Shown: positions 35,049 through 46,794, counted from the first letter of the stretch. The stretch is 64,000 nt of DNA from Prevotella sp. (GCA_017449495.1 JAFTFO010000042.1:31857-95856); one strand, 5' to 3'. Made by a program: numbers and translations. Notes: generated by a model not told the origin, from the sequence alone.

Positions 35049-36200
35049 TCATTTCATCACCATCTTCCTCCCATTTTGGATGACAATGCCCTTATAAGGA
35101 GTGTTCACCTTCTGCCCTGCGAGGTTATAGACCGTATCGTCTGGCTTTTCTGCGTTTATGGTCTTTATCGCTGTTAGAGGGGAAGCCGCGAAGCCATTGT
35201 ATGGAGAGTAGTAGGATATACCGTATTTTTTACTTCGATAGAGGCTATTAAGTATCTGCACAACCTTCAGCACTTCCTCCGAAGTCTTCACCTGACAAGA
35301 CAAATGGTGCCAGTTGAGTGTCTTTTCGCTGGAATAAAGTATCACGTTATTACCCAGGTGTTCCAATATGTCATCTACCTGATAGCCTTCATTTAATTGC
35401 ACCAAGATTCTTGGCAATACATAGATTGTCTGCATCTTCTGCTTAGGACTCCGCATCTGATAAAAGTCCGACGTGAAATAATTGCCTTCTGGCAGAGGAT
35501 GGTCTTTAAGCACATAAAAGTGGCCGCCGATGTCTTTGACGAGGCCTTTATCCTCCGTCATCTGCCTACCTGCTAAGAGATCTTTAAGGGTTACCTCGCT
35601 TTCATAGTCCATCGGCAGGACAAACTTATAAGTACTTGATGCATCAGGGGTCATTTCCTTAAATATATCTTCCCACCAATACCCCAGTTTCTCTAAGACC
35701 TCTACCTCCTTGATGATCGTGGTGCCTTTAATCCAGCCCAGCTCGAGCGATACATGACCACCCTTCACACTGCCCTGATATTCGGGATATTCAACATCGA
35801 TGATTTGGAAGTCGTCGCTTGCTTTGACAGGAGCATGATAGGCATAATTAGTACCCTGACCATCTATATTCACCACTAATTCCCCATCAGAGGGAACCTT
35901 TAAAATTAAACGAATAATATAGAAGTTCCCTGCATCCAGGTCGAAGCTGCTATCTGCAGTAATCATCACCTGAGGTTGCCAACTGTACTTCTGCACGTGA
36001 GGATTGGTAATAGCCAGGCCCTCATCGACCATCCTTACTGAGACATCGGGGTAAGTATCAAGAAAAGAAGCCCACTGAGGAAGCTCTGTCAGCTTCTCAA
36101 AGCTCACCTTAGCCAGGGGCACCAACGTTTCATTGGCTTGTTGGGCACGGGCACCCAAACAAGTGAGGAGGAAAAACACAAATAGCAATTTCTGTTTCAT
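35049..36200 (-). CDS. Secreted two-module protein (jelly-roll then prodomain-like) with C-terminal tail
   Basis: 383 residues, signal peptide ending in LGARAQ. Module B comes first, about 20-170 (ANETLVPLAKVSFEKL, DEGLAITNPHVQKY, LILKVPSDGELVV, DDFQIIDVEYPEYQG, GWIKGTTIIKEVEVLEK), directly followed by module A, about 171-345 (LGYWWEDIFKEMTPDAS, HPLPEGNYFTSDFYQ, YVLPRILVQLNEGYQVDDILEHLGNNV, KTSEEVLKVVQIL). The tail VYNLAGQKV ... YKGIVIQNGRK ends it. Relative to the 409-residue neighbour the modules are permuted; the 220-residue protein at 11737-12399 has module B alone. Binding or inhibitor role possible; function unknown. Confidence 0.8.
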   Translation of the reverse strand: MKQKLLFVFFLLTCLGARAQQANETLVPLAKVSFEKLTELPQWASFLDTYPDVSVRMVDEGLAITNPHVQKYSWQPQVMITADSSFDLDAGNFYIIRLILKVPSDGELVVNIDGQGTNYAYHAPVKASDDFQIIDVEYPEYQGSVKGGHVSLELGWIKGTTIIKEVEVLEKLGYWWEDIFKEMTPDASSTYKFVLPMDYESEVTLKDLLAGRQMTEDKGLVKDIGGHFYVLKDHPLPEGNYFTSDFYQMRSPKQKMQTIYVLPRILVQLNEGYQVDDILEHLGNNVILYSSEKTLNWHHLSCQVKTSEEVLKVVQILNSLYRSKKYGISYYSPYNGFAASPLTAIKTINAEKPDDTVYNLAGQKVNTPYKGIVIQNGRKMVMK

Positions 36201-36231
36201 AACATTAAACCTTTATTATCATTTACGGCCA

Positions 36232-36322
36232 CAAAGATACAGAAAAAAGACGAATATATGCCCAAAAAGGGTTGTGAAATGATTTCACAAACTAACGCAA
36301 GACTTGTGAAATGATTTCACAA
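36232..36322 (-). promoter_or_regulatory. Promoter with two perfect TTGTGAAATGATTTCACAA palindromes
   Basis: -7 box TATCTTTG at 36232-36239 (minus strand), TTTG about 21 bases upstream, and perfect 9-1-9 palindromes at 36272-36290 and 36304-36322. The nearer is centred 42 bp upstream of the -7 box; the second is 32 bp further. GCATATATTC is shared with the promoter at 13.9 kb. Confidence 0.82.
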
Positions 36323-36344
36323 GCATGAAAAAGGCATAAAAAGG

Positions 36345-36397
36345 CCCCCGACACTTAACGTTGTTAAGATGTCTCGAACAGCGTTAAGTGCCGGGGG
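36345..36397 (-). terminator. Terminator of the rpoBC operon
   Basis: 16-bp stem CCCCCGACACTTAACG / CGTTAAGTGCCGGGGG with one G-U-type mismatch and a 21-base loop, followed by CCTTTTTATG on the minus strand; 19 bases after the rpoC stop. Confidence 0.9.
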
Positions 36398-36416
36398 TGA
36401 TTATGTAACGAGATGA

Positions 36417-39400
36417 TTATTCGTCGAGAACTGTTTCCTCTTCGAAGTCGAGCACGTTCTTGCGGTTAGCCTGGATGCGCTCGTACTCCTCCTTGGAGCC
36501 GACGATAATCTTGTCGAACTCACGCAGACCGGTACCGGCAGGAATGAGGTGACCGCAGATCACGTTCTCCTTCATGCCCTCCAGATGGTCAACCTTACCG
36601 CGGATAGCGGCCTCGTTGAGCACCTTCGTTGTCTCCTGGAAGGAGGCAGCAGACATGAACGACTTGGTCTGAAGGGCGGCACGGGTGATACCCTGCAGGA
36701 TCTGTGTCGACGTAGCGGGTACGGCATCACGCACCTGAACGAGCTTCAAGTCACGGCGCTTCAGCATCGAGTTCTCATCGCGCAGACGGCGGGCGGTGAC
36801 GATCTGACCCTTCTGCAGGTTCTCGGAGTCACCGGCATCGGTAACCACCTTCTTACCCCAGATACGGTCGTTCTCCTCGGCGAAGTCGAGCTTGTCGACA
36901 ATCTCCTGCTCGAGGAAGGCGGTGTCGCCCGGCTCGTTGATCTGTACCTTGCGCATCATCTGGCGGACGATGATCTCGAAGTGCTTATCGTTGATCTTCA
37001 CACCCTGCAGACGGTACACATCCTGCACCTCGTTCACGATATACTCCTGAACGGCGGTGGGGCCCTTGATGGCCAGGATGTCGGCAGGCGTGATGACACC
37101 GTCGCTGAGCGGGGTACCGGCACGCACGGCATCGTGCTCCTGAACCAGGATCTGCTTCGAGAGTGATACGAGGTAGCGGCGCTGCTCACCTGTCTTCGAG
37201 GTGACGACGATCTCACGGTTACCACGCTTCACCTTACCCATGGTGACCTCACCGTCGATCTCACTGACGACGGCGGGGTTCGACGGGTTACGAGCCTCGA
37301 AGAGCTCTGTGACTCGGGGCAGACCACCGGTGATATCACCACCCTTGGCAGCTGCACGCGGAATCTTCACCAGCGTCTCACCGGTCTTGACGGTCTGACC
37401 GTCCTCGACGACCACGTGGCCGCCTACCGGGAAGTTATAGGTTCCAATGATCTCACCATCCACACCAATCACGTCACAGGTAGGCACCTTAGAACGGTCT
37501 TTCGACTCGGTGACGATCTTTTCTGTCAGACCTGTGGTCTCATCAGTCTCGGCACGGAAAGTAACACCCTCGATGACATCGTTGAACTTCAGGCGACCGG
37601 CATACTCGGTGACGATAACGGCATTGAACGGATCCCACTGGGCGATCTTGTCGCCACGCTTCACCTCAGAACCGTTGCTGAAGTAGAGAGACGATCCATA
37701 AGGCACGTTCACCGTGGAGAGCACAATCTTCGTGTTCGGGTCGACGAAACGGAGTTCACCCAGACGGCTGACCACCATCTCGCACTCGCGGCCATCATCG
37801 TCGAAGGGCACGGTACGCACCTCCTCGAGTTCAATCAGGGCATGGTCGTACTTCGAGACGATGCTGGCGTTAGCGGCGGCATTACCAGCCACACCACCGG
37901 CGTGGAACGTACGGAGCGTCAGCTGCGTACCCGGCTCACCGATAGCCTGAGCGGCGATCACACCGACGGCCTCACCCTTCTGAACCATACGACGGGTAGC
38001 GAGGTTACGGCCATAGCACTTCATGCATACACCCTTCTTCGACTCACAGGTGAGCACCGAGCGAATCTCGACAGTCTCGATGTCGGCCTTCTCGATGGCC
38101 TCGGCGATCGGCTCTGTGATCTCCTCACCAGCCTCGACGATGACCTCACCGGTCTTGGGGTTGATGACATCATGGACAGACACACGACCGAGGATACGCT
38201 CTGACAGGCTGGAGATGATCTCGTCGCCACTCTTCAGGGCTGAGCACTGCAGACCACGCAGCGTACCGCAGTCCTCCTCGGTGATGATCACGTCGTGGGA
38301 AACGTCGACCAGACGACGGGTCAGATAACCGGCGTCGGCCGTCTTCATGGCGGTATCGGCCAGACCCTTACGGGCACCGTGGGTAGAGATGAAGTACTCC
38401 AGCACTGACATACCCTCCTTGAAGTTCGACAGGATCGGGTTCTCAATGGTACCACGACCTTCGGCACCGGCCTTCTGCGGCTTGGCCATCAGACCACGGA
38501 TACCGGAGAGCTGCTTGATCTGGTCCTTAGAACCACGGGCACCGGAGTCGAGCATCATGAACACGGCGTTGAAGCCCTGGTCGGCCTTCGTCATCTGATC
38601 CAGCAGGACAGCACCGATATCGTTGTTAACGTGCGTCCAGGTATCGATGACCTGATTATAGCGCTCGTTGTCGGTGATGAAGCCCATGTTATAGTTGTCG
38701 GTAATCTGCTTCACCTCCTCGTTACCTTTGGCAATGAGTTCGGCCTTCTCCTTCGGGATGATGATATCGTCGAGGTTGAACGACAGACCGGCGAGGTATG
38801 CCATGCGGTAACCGAGGTTCTTGATACCATCGAGGAACTCGCAGGCCTCAGCGAAGCCGACATTCTTGATGACATCGGCGATGATGTCACGCAGACTCTT
38901 CTTGGAAATAACGGTATTGACATAACCAACCTCCTTCGGGATGATGCCATTGACGATGACACGACCGACAGAGGTCTCTACCATGTGACGCTCGGGCTTG
39001 CCGTCGACGATGTCGTCGACAATCACCTTCACCTGGGCATGGAGGTCGCACTTACCTTCATTATGGGCGATGATAGCCTCCTCGGGACCGTAGAAGGTCA
39101 AGCCTTCACCCTTGGCACCCGGGCGGATCTTGGTGATATAATAGAGACCCAGCACCATATCCTGTGACGGCACGGTGATAGGAGCACCGTTGGCAGGGTT
39201 GAGGATGTTGTGGCTCTGGAGCATCAGCAACTGAGCCTCGAGGATTGCCTCATTGCTCAGGGGGAGGTGCACGGCCATCTGGTCACCGTCGAAGTCGGCG
39301 TTGAAGGCAGTACATGCCAGCGGATGGAGCTGGATGGCCTTACCCTCGATGAGCTTCGGCTGGAAGGCCTGGATACCCAGACGGTGCAGTGTCGGAGCAC

Positions 39401-40745
39401 GGTTCAGGAGTACGGGATGACCCTTCATGACGTTCTCAAGGATATCCCAGATGACGGGCTCACGACGATCGACGATCTTCTTGGCCGACTTCACCGTCTT
39501 CACGATGCCGCGCTCGATGAGCTTACGGATGATGAACGGCTTGTAGAGCTCGGCTGCCATCAGCTTCGGCAGACCGCACTCACCCATCTTCAGCTCAGGA
39601 CCGACGACGATCACCGAACGGGCTGAGTAGTCAACACGCTTACCGAGCAGGTTCTGACGGAAGCGGCCCTGCTTACCCTTCAGTGAGTCGGAGAGAGACT
39701 TCAACGGACGGTTAGAGTCGCTCTTCACGGCCGAAGACTTACGGCTATTATCGAACAGGGAGTCGACGGCTTCCTGCAGCATACGCTTCTCATTACGGAG
39801 GATCACCTCAGGTGCCTTAATCTCCATCAACCTCTTCAGACGGTTGTTACGGATGATGACACGACGGTAGAGGTCGTTCAGGTCGGAAGTAGCGAAACGA
39901 CCACCATCCAGGGGCACGAGGGGACGGAGCTCCGGCGGTGTGACGGGAATGATCTTCATGATCATCCACTCCGGGCGGTTGATGCCCTTCTCCACACTCT
40001 GACGGAATGCCTCCACCACCTGCAGACGCTTCAGAGCCTCGTTCTTACGCTGCATCGAAGAGTCGCTGTTGGCACGGTCGCGCAACTCGTATGACAGGGA
40101 GTCGAGGTCGAGACGCACGAGCAACTCGTAGATGGCCTCTGCACCCATCTTGGCGATGAACTTGTTGGGGTCGCTATCGTCGAGATAGTCATTCTCCGGC
40201 GATACATGGTTGTCCATGATCTCATTGTACTCCTCCTCGGAGAGCAGGTCATAGACGTTGGACCCGACGGCGTCGTTACCGTCGCCATCCTTCTTGCCAG
40301 CCATAGGACCGGGCTGGATGACCACATAACGCTCATAATAGATAATCGCATCGAGTTTCTTGGTGGGCAGACCCAGCAGATAACCAATCTTATTAGGAAG
40401 GCTGCGGAAATACCAGATGTGTGCCACAGGCACCACCAGCTCGATGTGTCCGGCACGCTCACGGCGCACCTTCTTCTCCGTCACCTCCACGCCACAACGG
40501 TCGCAGACGATACCCTTATAGCGGATGCGCTTGTATTTGCCGCAGGCGCACTCATAGTCCTTCGTCGGACCGAAGATGCGCTCACAGAACAGACCGTCAC
40601 GCTCGGGCTTGTAGGTGCGGTAGTTGATGGTTTCCGGCTTGGTCACCTCACCGAAGCTGCTCTCGAGGATCTCTTCAGGCGAAGCAAGACCTATCGTAAT
40701 TTTAGTGAAATTACTCTTTACTTTTGAATCTTTCTTGAAAGCCAT
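36417..40745 (-). CDS. rpoC: DNA-directed RNA polymerase beta' subunit
   Basis: 1,442 residues. N-terminal zinc finger ([20 protein letters not shown]), active-site magnesium motif [14 protein letters not shown], bridge and trigger region ([31 protein letters not shown]-type sequence, here starting [12 protein letters not shown]), second zinc site CGTLRGLQC ... [13 protein letters not shown], and the C-terminal omega-contacting region. Start [22 protein letters not shown]. Separated from rpoB by a 41-bp spacer of 8-bp repeats; terminator directly downstream. Confidence 0.98.
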   Translation of the reverse strand: MAFKKDSKVKSNFTKITIGLASPEEILESSFGEVTKPETINYRTYKPERDGLFCERIFGPTKDYECACGKYKRIRYKGIVCDRCGVEVTEKKVRRERAGHIELVVPVAHIWYFRSLPNKIGYLLGLPTKKLDAIIYYERYVVIQPGPMAGKKDGDGNDAVGSNVYDLLSEEEYNEIMDNHVSPENDYLDDSDPNKFIAKMGAEAIYELLVRLDLDSLSYELRDRANSDSSMQRKNEALKRLQVVEAFRQSVEKGINRPEWMIMKIIPVTPPELRPLVPLDGGRFATSDLNDLYRRVIIRNNRLKRLMEIKAPEVILRNEKRMLQEAVDSLFDNSRKSSAVKSDSNRPLKSLSDSLKGKQGRFRQNLLGKRVDYSARSVIVVGPELKMGECGLPKLMAAELYKPFIIRKLIERGIVKTVKSAKKIVDRREPVIWDILENVMKGHPVLLNRAPTLHRLGIQAFQPKLIEGKAIQLHPLACTAFNADFDGDQMAVHLPLSNEAILEAQLLMLQSHNILNPANGAPITVPSQDMVLGLYYITKIRPGAKGEGLTFYGPEEAIIAHNEGKCDLHAQVKVIVDDIVDGKPERHMVETSVGRVIVNGIIPKEVGYVNTVISKKSLRDIIADVIKNVGFAEACEFLDGIKNLGYRMAYLAGLSFNLDDIIIPKEKAELIAKGNEEVKQITDNYNMGFITDNERYNQVIDTWTHVNNDIGAVLLDQMTKADQGFNAVFMMLDSGARGSKDQIKQLSGIRGLMAKPQKAGAEGRGTIENPILSNFKEGMSVLEYFISTHGARKGLADTAMKTADAGYLTRRLVDVSHDVIITEEDCGTLRGLQCSALKSGDEIISSLSERILGRVSVHDVINPKTGEVIVEAGEEITEPIAEAIEKADIETVEIRSVLTCESKKGVCMKCYGRNLATRRMVQKGEAVGVIAAQAIGEPGTQLTLRTFHAGGVAGNAAANASIVSKYDHALIELEEVRTVPFDDDGRECEMVVSRLGELRFVDPNTKIVLSTVNVPYGSSLYFSNGSEVKRGDKIAQWDPFNAVIVTEYAGRLKFNDVIEGVTFRAETDETTGLTEKIVTESKDRSKVPTCDVIGVDGEIIGTYNFPVGGHVVVEDGQTVKTGETLVKIPRAAAKGGDITGGLPRVTELFEARNPSNPAVVSEIDGEVTMGKVKRGNREIVVTSKTGEQRRYLVSLSKQILVQEHDAVRAGTPLSDGVITPADILAIKGPTAVQEYIVNEVQDVYRLQGVKINDKHFEIIVRQMMRKVQINEPGDTAFLEQEIVDKLDFAEENDRIWGKKVVTDAGDSENLQKGQIVTARRLRDENSMLKRRDLKLVQVRDAVPATSTQILQGITRAALQTKSFMSAASFQETTKVLNEAAIRGKVDHLEGMKENVICGHLIPAGTGLREFDKIIVGSKEEYERIQANRKNVLDFEEETVLDE

Positions 40746-40786
40746 ATTTCTTAACTTCTTAACTTCTTAACTACTTAACTACTCTC
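40746..40786 (-). repeat. AAGTTAAG tandem repeats between rpoB and rpoC
   Basis: The spacer from the rpoB stop to the rpoC start is about five 8-bp units of AAGTTAAG/AGTAGTTA type on the coding strand, almost the same as the repeat at the blaI-blaR1 junction. Confidence 0.88.
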
Positions 40787-43700
40787 TTAATCGAGCGTGA
40801 TGCTCAGACCCAGACCGCGCAGCTCATGCAGCAGCACATTAAGAGACTCGGGGATACCCGGCGTCGGCATGGGATCACCCTTCACGATAGCCTCGTATGC
40901 CTTAGAACGGCCTACGGTGTCATCAGACTTGATGGTCAGGATCTCCTGAAGTACATGGCTGGCGCCAAAGGCCTCAAGAGCCCAAACCTCCATCTCACCA
41001 AAACGCTGTCCACCAAACTGAGCCTTACCACCGAGAGGTTGCTGGGTAATGAGGCTGTACGGGCCGATGGAGCGGGAGTGCATCTTATCCTCAACCATGT
41101 GACCGAGTTTCAGGAAGTAGGTGATACCTACCGTTGCCGGCTGGTCGAAGCGCTCACCTGTCTCACCGTCATAGAGGTGAGTCGAGCAGAGGCGCGGCAG
41201 ACCGGCCTTGTCGGTCCATTCTGCCAGGTCCTCAAGTTTCGCACCGTCGAAGATAGGCGTAGCGAACTTCACGCCGAGGCGCTTACCGGCAGCACCGAGG
41301 ATAGCCTCGAAGATCTGACCGAGGTTCATACGTGAAGGCACACCCAGCGGGTTCAGCACGAGGTCGACGGGACGTCCGTCCTCGAGGAACGGCATATCCT
41401 CCTGACGCACCACCTTCGACACGATACCCTTGTTACCGTGACGTCCGGCGAGTTTGTCACCCACGCCGATCTTACGCTTCTTGGCCACATAGACCTTAGC
41501 CATCTGCAGAATGCCGTTGGGCAGCTCGTCACCAATGGTGATGGCAAACTTCCTACGCTTCTGTTCTGCATCAAGCAACTTGAACTTCCTCATGAAGTTG
41601 ATGATCAACTGGGCAATCAGCTCGTTCTTATGCTCGTCGTTGGTCCAGTTGCTGATCTGGATATCACCATACTCAAGGTTCTTCAGGGCAGTGACAGTGA
41701 ACTTGCTACCCTTGGTGATAATCTCTGCACCGGTGTAGTCCTTGACGCCCTGTGACACCTTACCCTTGGTCAGCTCGACCAGTTTGTCGATCAGGATGTC
41801 CTTCAGGTCACCTACCTTTGCCTCGTACTCCTCGTCAATCTTAGCCAGCGTGATCTTATCCTGCTGCTTTGACTTACGGTCCTTGATGGCGCGGGCGAAC
41901 ATCTTCTTGTCGATGATGACACCCGTCAGCGACGGGTTAGCCTTGAGTGAAGAGTCCTTCACATCACCGGCCTTGTCTCCGAAGATGGCACGGAGCAGCT
42001 TCTCCTCAGGCGAGGGATCGCTTTCACCCTTCGGCGAGATCTTACCAATCAGGATATCACCGGGCTCGACACGGGCACCCACACGGATGACACCATTCTC
42101 GTCGAGGTCCTTGGTAGCCTCCTCACTGACATTGGGGATGTCGGCTGTGAACTCCTCGACACCACGCTTGGTCTCACGGACATCGAGAGAGTACTCATCG
42201 ACATGGACAGAGGTGAGGATATCCTCACGGACGATACGCTCATTGAGCACGATAGCGTCCTCATAGTTGTAACCCTTCCACGGCATGTAAGCCACAAGCA
42301 GGTTACGACCCAGTGCCAGCTCACCGTTCTCGGTGGCATAACCCTCGGTCAGGATATCACCTTTCTTCACGCGCTGACCTTTCTCGCAGATCGGGCGCAG
42401 GTCGATAGTCATGTTCTGGTTCGTGCGGCGGAACTTCGGAATGCGATATTCCTTCAGGGCCGGCTCGAAGCTGACGAACTCCTCGTCCTCGGTGCGATCG
42501 TAGAGAATACGAATGGTCGTAGCGTCAACATACTCCACGACACCGTCACCCTCGGCAGTCACCATTGTACGAGAGTCTTCGCACACCTGCTTCTCAATAC
42601 CAGTGCCCACAATAGGAGCCTCGTTGTGGAGCAGGGGAACAGCCTGGCGCATCATGTTCGATCCCATCAGTGCACGGTGAGCATCATCATGCTCAAGGAA
42701 CGGGATCAGCGATGCGGCGATAGAGGCGATCTGCTGCGGAGAGACGTCCATCAGGTCGACATTAGCAGGCGGCACCACAGGGAAGTCGGCATCCTGACGA
42801 CACTTCACCACGTCGCGGATGAAAGTACCGTCGTCGTTCAGCGGGGCGTTACCCTGACCGATGACATGCTCTGCCTCCTCCTCGGCAGTCAGATAGACAA
42901 TCTCATTATTATCAAGGTTGGCAACACCGTTCTCCACCTTACGGTAAGGAGTCTGGATGAAACCAAGTTCATTGATCTTGGCATATACACAGAGCGAGGA
43001 GATCAGACCGATGTTCGGTCCCTCAGGGCTCTCAATAGGACAAAGGCGTCCGTAGTGTGTATAGTGTACGTCACGCACCTCGAAGCCGGCACGCTCACGC
43101 GACAGGCCGCCAGGGCCGAGTGCGGAGAGACGACGCTTGTGGGTCACCTCTGCCAGCGGGTTCGTCTGGTCCATGAACTGTGACAGGGGGTTGGTACCGA
43201 AGAACGAGTTGATAACGCTCGAGATGGTCTTCGCATTGATCAGGTCTGTGGGTGAGAACACCTCGTTGTCGCGGACGTTCATACGCTCACGGATGGTACG
43301 GCTCATACGGGCCAGACCGATGGAGAACTGGTTCGACAGCTGCTCACCCACCGTACGCACACGACGGTTGGAAAGGTGGTCGATATCGTCGACGGCAGCC
43401 TTGGAGTTCACCAGCTGGATCAGATACTTGATAATCTCGATGATGTCCTCCTTCGTCAAGACGCGGACATCCATATCTGTGTTCAGATTCAGTTTCTTGT
43501 TGATACGATAGCGGCCTACATCACCCAGGTCGTAGCGCTTGTCGGAGAAGAAGAGGTTCTGAATGACCTCACGGGCACTGGCATCATCGGCAGGATCAGC
43601 ATTACGCAACTGACGATAGATGTAGAGCACGGCCTCTTTCTCTGAGTTCGACGGGTCTTTGGCCAGCGTGTTGAAGATGATGGAGAAGTCCTGTGCCACA

Positions 43701-44599
43701 GCCTCGTCCTTATGGACCAGAATGGTCTGGGCACCACTCTCAAGGATGTCCATCATGTTCTCCTCGGTGATCTCCGTCTCGCGCTCCATGATCACCTCGT
43801 TACGCTCGATAGATACCACCTCACCGGTATCCTCATCGACGAAGTCCTCATTCCAGCTCTTCAGCACACGAGCTGCGAGCTTGGAGCCCATCACCTTCTT
43901 CAGCGATGCCTTGTTCACCTTCACCTCTTCGGCCAGGTCGAAGATCTCCAGGATCTCCTTATCCGTTTCGAAGCCGATAGCACGGAGCAGGGTGGTTACG
44001 GGCAACTTCTTCTTACGATCGATATATGCATACATGACATTGTTGATGTCAGTGGCAAACTCGATCCAGGAACCCTTAAACGGGATGATACGCGCCGAAT
44101 AAAGCAGTGTGCCATTAGCATGTACGCTCTGTCCGAAGAATACGCCAGGAGAACGGTGCAACTGAGACACGACGACGCGCTCGGCTCCATTGATAACGAA
44201 AGTACCATTGTCGGTCATATAGGGGATCGGACCCAGGAACACATCCTGGACAACCGTCGGGAAGTCCACATGGTCCGGATCTGTGCATTCCAGTTTCAGC
44301 TTAGCCTTCAAAGGTACGCTATAGGTCAGTCCACGCTCCAGACATTCATCGATGCTGTAGCGTGGTGGATCAATATAGTAATCCAGGAACTGAAGGACGT
44401 AGCTGTTGCGCGTATCGGTGATAGGGAAGTTCTCGGAGAACACCTTATACAAACCGTCGTTCTTCCGTTCCTCAGGCGGAGTGTCCAACTGCAGGAAGTC
44501 TTTAAACGACTTTAATTGCACATCAAGGAAATCCGGAAACGGCATCGGATTCTTGACGCTGCCAAAGTTTACTCTGTTATCTATTATTTTTGAAGCCAT
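40787..44599 (-). CDS. rpoB: DNA-directed RNA polymerase beta subunit
   Basis: 1,270 residues. The rifampicin pocket reads [19 protein letters not shown] and [20 protein letters not shown], i.e. the sensitive residues Asp516, His526 and Ser531 (E. coli numbering) are present. DNA/RNA-binding motifs [13 protein letters not shown] and [11 protein letters not shown] are intact. Lies 79 bp behind rplL, with an attenuator-like hairpin in between. Confidence 0.98.
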   Translation of the reverse strand: MASKIIDNRVNFGSVKNPMPFPDFLDVQLKSFKDFLQLDTPPEERKNDGLYKVFSENFPITDTRNSYVLQFLDYYIDPPRYSIDECLERGLTYSVPLKAKLKLECTDPDHVDFPTVVQDVFLGPIPYMTDNGTFVINGAERVVVSQLHRSPGVFFGQSVHANGTLLYSARIIPFKGSWIEFATDINNVMYAYIDRKKKLPVTTLLRAIGFETDKEILEIFDLAEEVKVNKASLKKVMGSKLAARVLKSWNEDFVDEDTGEVVSIERNEVIMERETEITEENMMDILESGAQTILVHKDEAVAQDFSIIFNTLAKDPSNSEKEAVLYIYRQLRNADPADDASAREVIQNLFFSDKRYDLGDVGRYRINKKLNLNTDMDVRVLTKEDIIEIIKYLIQLVNSKAAVDDIDHLSNRRVRTVGEQLSNQFSIGLARMSRTIRERMNVRDNEVFSPTDLINAKTISSVINSFFGTNPLSQFMDQTNPLAEVTHKRRLSALGPGGLSRERAGFEVRDVHYTHYGRLCPIESPEGPNIGLISSLCVYAKINELGFIQTPYRKVENGVANLDNNEIVYLTAEEEAEHVIGQGNAPLNDDGTFIRDVVKCRQDADFPVVPPANVDLMDVSPQQIASIAASLIPFLEHDDAHRALMGSNMMRQAVPLLHNEAPIVGTGIEKQVCEDSRTMVTAEGDGVVEYVDATTIRILYDRTEDEEFVSFEPALKEYRIPKFRRTNQNMTIDLRPICEKGQRVKKGDILTEGYATENGELALGRNLLVAYMPWKGYNYEDAIVLNERIVREDILTSVHVDEYSLDVRETKRGVEEFTADIPNVSEEATKDLDENGVIRVGARVEPGDILIGKISPKGESDPSPEEKLLRAIFGDKAGDVKDSSLKANPSLTGVIIDKKMFARAIKDRKSKQQDKITLAKIDEEYEAKVGDLKDILIDKLVELTKGKVSQGVKDYTGAEIITKGSKFTVTALKNLEYGDIQISNWTNDEHKNELIAQLIINFMRKFKLLDAEQKRRKFAITIGDELPNGILQMAKVYVAKKRKIGVGDKLAGRHGNKGIVSKVVRQEDMPFLEDGRPVDLVLNPLGVPSRMNLGQIFEAILGAAGKRLGVKFATPIFDGAKLEDLAEWTDKAGLPRLCSTHLYDGETGERFDQPATVGITYFLKLGHMVEDKMHSRSIGPYSLITQQPLGGKAQFGGQRFGEMEVWALEAFGASHVLQEILTIKSDDTVGRSKAYEAIVKGDPMPTPGIPESLNVLLHELRGLGLSITLD

Positions 44600-44619
44600 A
44601 TTCTTGAATTAAAAATAAA

Positions 44620-44656
44620 GTGGTCGGGAACCCTCGACTGGAGAGTCCCCAACCAC
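44620..44656 (-). terminator. rplL-rpoB attenuator hairpin
   Basis: Near-continuous 16-bp stem (44620-44635 / 44641-44656, with G-U pairs) and 5-base loop, followed on the minus strand by TTTATTTTTAATTC. A partial terminator in this spacer is known in E. coli, where it lowers rpoBC relative to L7/L12 transcription. Confidence 0.8.
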
Positions 44657-44678
44657 ATTTGGTATTGTTGCGTCCTGA

Positions 44679-45059
44679 TTACTTCAGCTCTACCTCAGCA
44701 CCAGCGGCCTCGATAGTCTTCTTCAGGTTCTCAGCCTCGTCCTTAGACAGACCTTCCTTGATGGTAGCGGGAGCACCGTCAACCAGATCCTTTGCCTCCT
44801 TCAGGCCAAGACCACAAGCCTCCTTAACGGCCTTCACGACCTGGAGCTTAGCGGCACCTGCCGACTTCAGCACTACATCGAATGAAGTCTTCTCCTCAGC
44901 AGCGGCGGCCTCACCACCAGCTGCGGGACCAGCAGCTACTGCAACGGCTGCAGCAGCAGGCTCAATTCCATACTCGTCCTTCAGGACTGTTGCTAACTCG
45001 TTAACTTCTTTTACAGTAAGGTTTACCAACTCTTCTGCAATAGCTTTAATATCTGCCAT
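44679..45059 (-). CDS. rplL: 50S ribosomal protein L7/L12
   Basis: Stalk protein recruiting GTPase factors. 126 residues: N-terminal dimerisation helices, Ala/Gly-rich hinge ([22 protein letters not shown]) and the C-terminal domain [38 protein letters not shown] region. Confidence 0.97.
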   Translation of the reverse strand: MADIKAIAEELVNLTVKEVNELATVLKDEYGIEPAAAAVAVAAGPAAGGEAAAAEEKTSFDVVLKSAGAAKLQVVKAVKEACGLGLKEAKDLVDGAPATIKEGLSKDEAENLKKTIEAAGAEVELK

Positions 45060-45103
45060 TTTATTCTAAATTTTAATTGTTTTTAATGTTTATAACCCTT
45101 CGC

Positions 45104-45619
45104 TTATTTGTTACGCTCAGCGATTGCGTCAAGCAGGCCGTGGATCTTTCCACCAGCATTCAAGCCAGAGACAACGTTCTTGATCGGCGACTGCAGCAGA
45201 GCCACAACATCGGCAATCAGCTCGTTCTTGCTCTTGATAGCTACCAACTCCTCGAGTTTGTCTGCACCTACGAAGAAGCTCTCCTCAGCATAGGCTCCTT
45301 TCAGAGCAGGGATACCCTCTTTCTTGTACTCCTTGATCAACTTAGCGGGAACATTAGCGGTCTGTGTGAACATGATAGCCGTGTTACCCTTCAAGCAGTC
45401 ATAGAGCGGTGAGAAGTCAATCTCAGAAGCCTCAAACGCCTTGTGGAGAAGCGTGTTCTTCACAACCAGCAGTTTGATATCATTCTTAAAGCACTTACGG
45501 CGGAGCTCAGAGGTCTTAGCGGCATTCAGTCCGGTCAACTCGACCAGATAGAAATGCGGGAATTCCTTCAGTTTCTCTCCGAGTTCTACGATGATAGTAT
45601 CTTTTACTTCCTTTTTCAT
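45104..45619 (-). CDS. rplJ: 50S ribosomal protein L10
   Basis: Stalk base protein holding L7/L12 dimers. 171 residues; FPHFYLVELTGLNAAKTSELRRK and LKGNTAIMFTQTANVPAKLIKEYKK fit the family. Only 20 bp separate it from rplA, so the L10 leader found in many bacteria is absent at this place. Confidence 0.96.
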   Translation of the reverse strand: MKKEVKDTIIVELGEKLKEFPHFYLVELTGLNAAKTSELRRKCFKNDIKLLVVKNTLLHKAFEASEIDFSPLYDCLKGNTAIMFTQTANVPAKLIKEYKKEGIPALKGAYAEESFFVGADKLEELVAIKSKNELIADVVALLQSPIKNVVSGLNAGGKIHGLLDAIAERNK

Positions 45620-45639
45620 TTGTCTAATCTTTTAACGAG

Positions 45640-46332
45640 TTATTCAACTGATTTAGGATCGACCTTGATACCCATACTCATAGTGCTTGAGAGGAAGATA
45701 CTCTTGATATAAGTACCCTTAGCAGCCGCAGGCTTCAGTTTGATAATGGTGGAGATAAACTCCTTCGCATTCTCGAAGATCTGATCAGCAGTAAAGGTCA
45801 CCTTACCGATTGACGTATGCACGATACCGGCCTTGTCAACCTTAAAGTCAATCTTACCCTGCTTCACTTCCTTCACTGCCTTAGCGACATCCATAGTAAC
45901 AGTACCGCTCTTGGGGTTAGGCATCAGACCACGGGGACCGAGTACACGGCCGAGGGGACCAAGCTTACCCATACACGACGGCATGGTGATGATGACATCC
46001 ACATCCGTCCAACCACCTTTGATCTTCTCGATATATTCGTCAAGACCAACATAGTCGGCACCAGCTTCCTTAGCAGCAGCCTCCTGGTCAGGAGTACAGA
46101 GAGCGAGCACGCGAGTAACCTTACCAGTACCGTTCGGCAGCGACACAACACCACGAACCATCTGGTTGGCCTTACGCGGGTCAACGCCCAAGCGTACATC
46201 GATATCGACTGAAGCCTCAAACTTGGTGGTGGTAATCTCCTTCACCAATGCAGCGGCTTCTTTCAAAGAGTATGCTTTCCCTGCTTCAACCTTATCAGCT
46301 ACCAACTTTTGATTTTTTGTCAGTTTACTCAT
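45640..46332 (-). CDS. rplA: 50S ribosomal protein L1
   Basis: 230 residues, L1 stalk protein and (in E. coli) repressor of the L11-L1 operon. [50 protein letters not shown] (signature) and [22 protein letters not shown] are present. Confidence 0.97.
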   Translation of the reverse strand: MSKLTKNQKLVADKVEAGKAYSLKEAAALVKEITTTKFEASVDIDVRLGVDPRKANQMVRGVVSLPNGTGKVTRVLALCTPDQEAAAKEAGADYVGLDEYIEKIKGGWTDVDVIITMPSCMGKLGPLGRVLGPRGLMPNPKSGTVTMDVAKAVKEVKQGKIDFKVDKAGIVHTSIGKVTFTADQIFENAKEFISTIIKLKPAAAKGTYIKSIFLSSTMSMGIKVDPKSVE

Positions 46333-46353
46333 TGTCTTAATTGAAGTTATAAA

Positions 46354-46794
46354 TTATTTACCAGGGAACTCCCCTTCTACAGTGATACCCATACTACGAG
46401 CTGTACCTGCCACGAGCTTCATTGCTGACTCTACTGTGAAGCAGTTCAAATCCTTCATCTTATCCTCTGCAATCGCACGAACCTGATCCCAGGTCACCTT
46501 GGCGACCTTCTTACGGTTGGGCTCTGCAGAACCGCTCTTAACCTTTGCAGCCTCCTTCAGCTGAACTGCTGCGGGAGGAGTCTTGAGCTCAAAAGAGAAT
46601 GACTTGTCAGTGTAGTAAGTGATAACGACAGGAATAATCTTACCTGCCTTATCCTGGGTTCTGGCGTTGAACTCTTTGCAGAATCCCATGATGTTAATAC
46701 CCTTAGAACCCAGTGCAGGTCCTACGGGAGGAGAGGGATTCGCAGCGCCACCTTTAATCTGTAATTTGATTAATCCAGCAACTTCTTTAGCCAT
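46354..46794 (-). CDS. rplK: 50S ribosomal protein L11
   Basis: 146 residues. [32 protein letters not shown] and the C-terminal [17 protein letters not shown] are diagnostic. GTPase-centre protein. Preceded by a 120-bp structured spacer after nusG. Confidence 0.97.
   Translation of the reverse strand: MAKEVAGLIKLQIKGGAANPSPPVGPALGSKGINIMGFCKEFNARTQDKAGKIIPVVITYYTDKSFSFELKTPPAAVQLKEAAKVKSGSAEPNRKKVAKVTWDQVRAIAEDKMKDLNCFTVESAMKLVAGTARSMGITVEGEFPGK

Noticed and set aside
42203-43183. Open frame of 326 codons on the plus strand
   Set aside because: Antisense to rpoB, composition typical of a shadow frame (His/Val/Leu-rich), no homology recognised.
40787-44599. Rifampicin resistance mutation
   Set aside because: The positions equivalent to Asp516, His526 and Ser531 are the sensitive residues.
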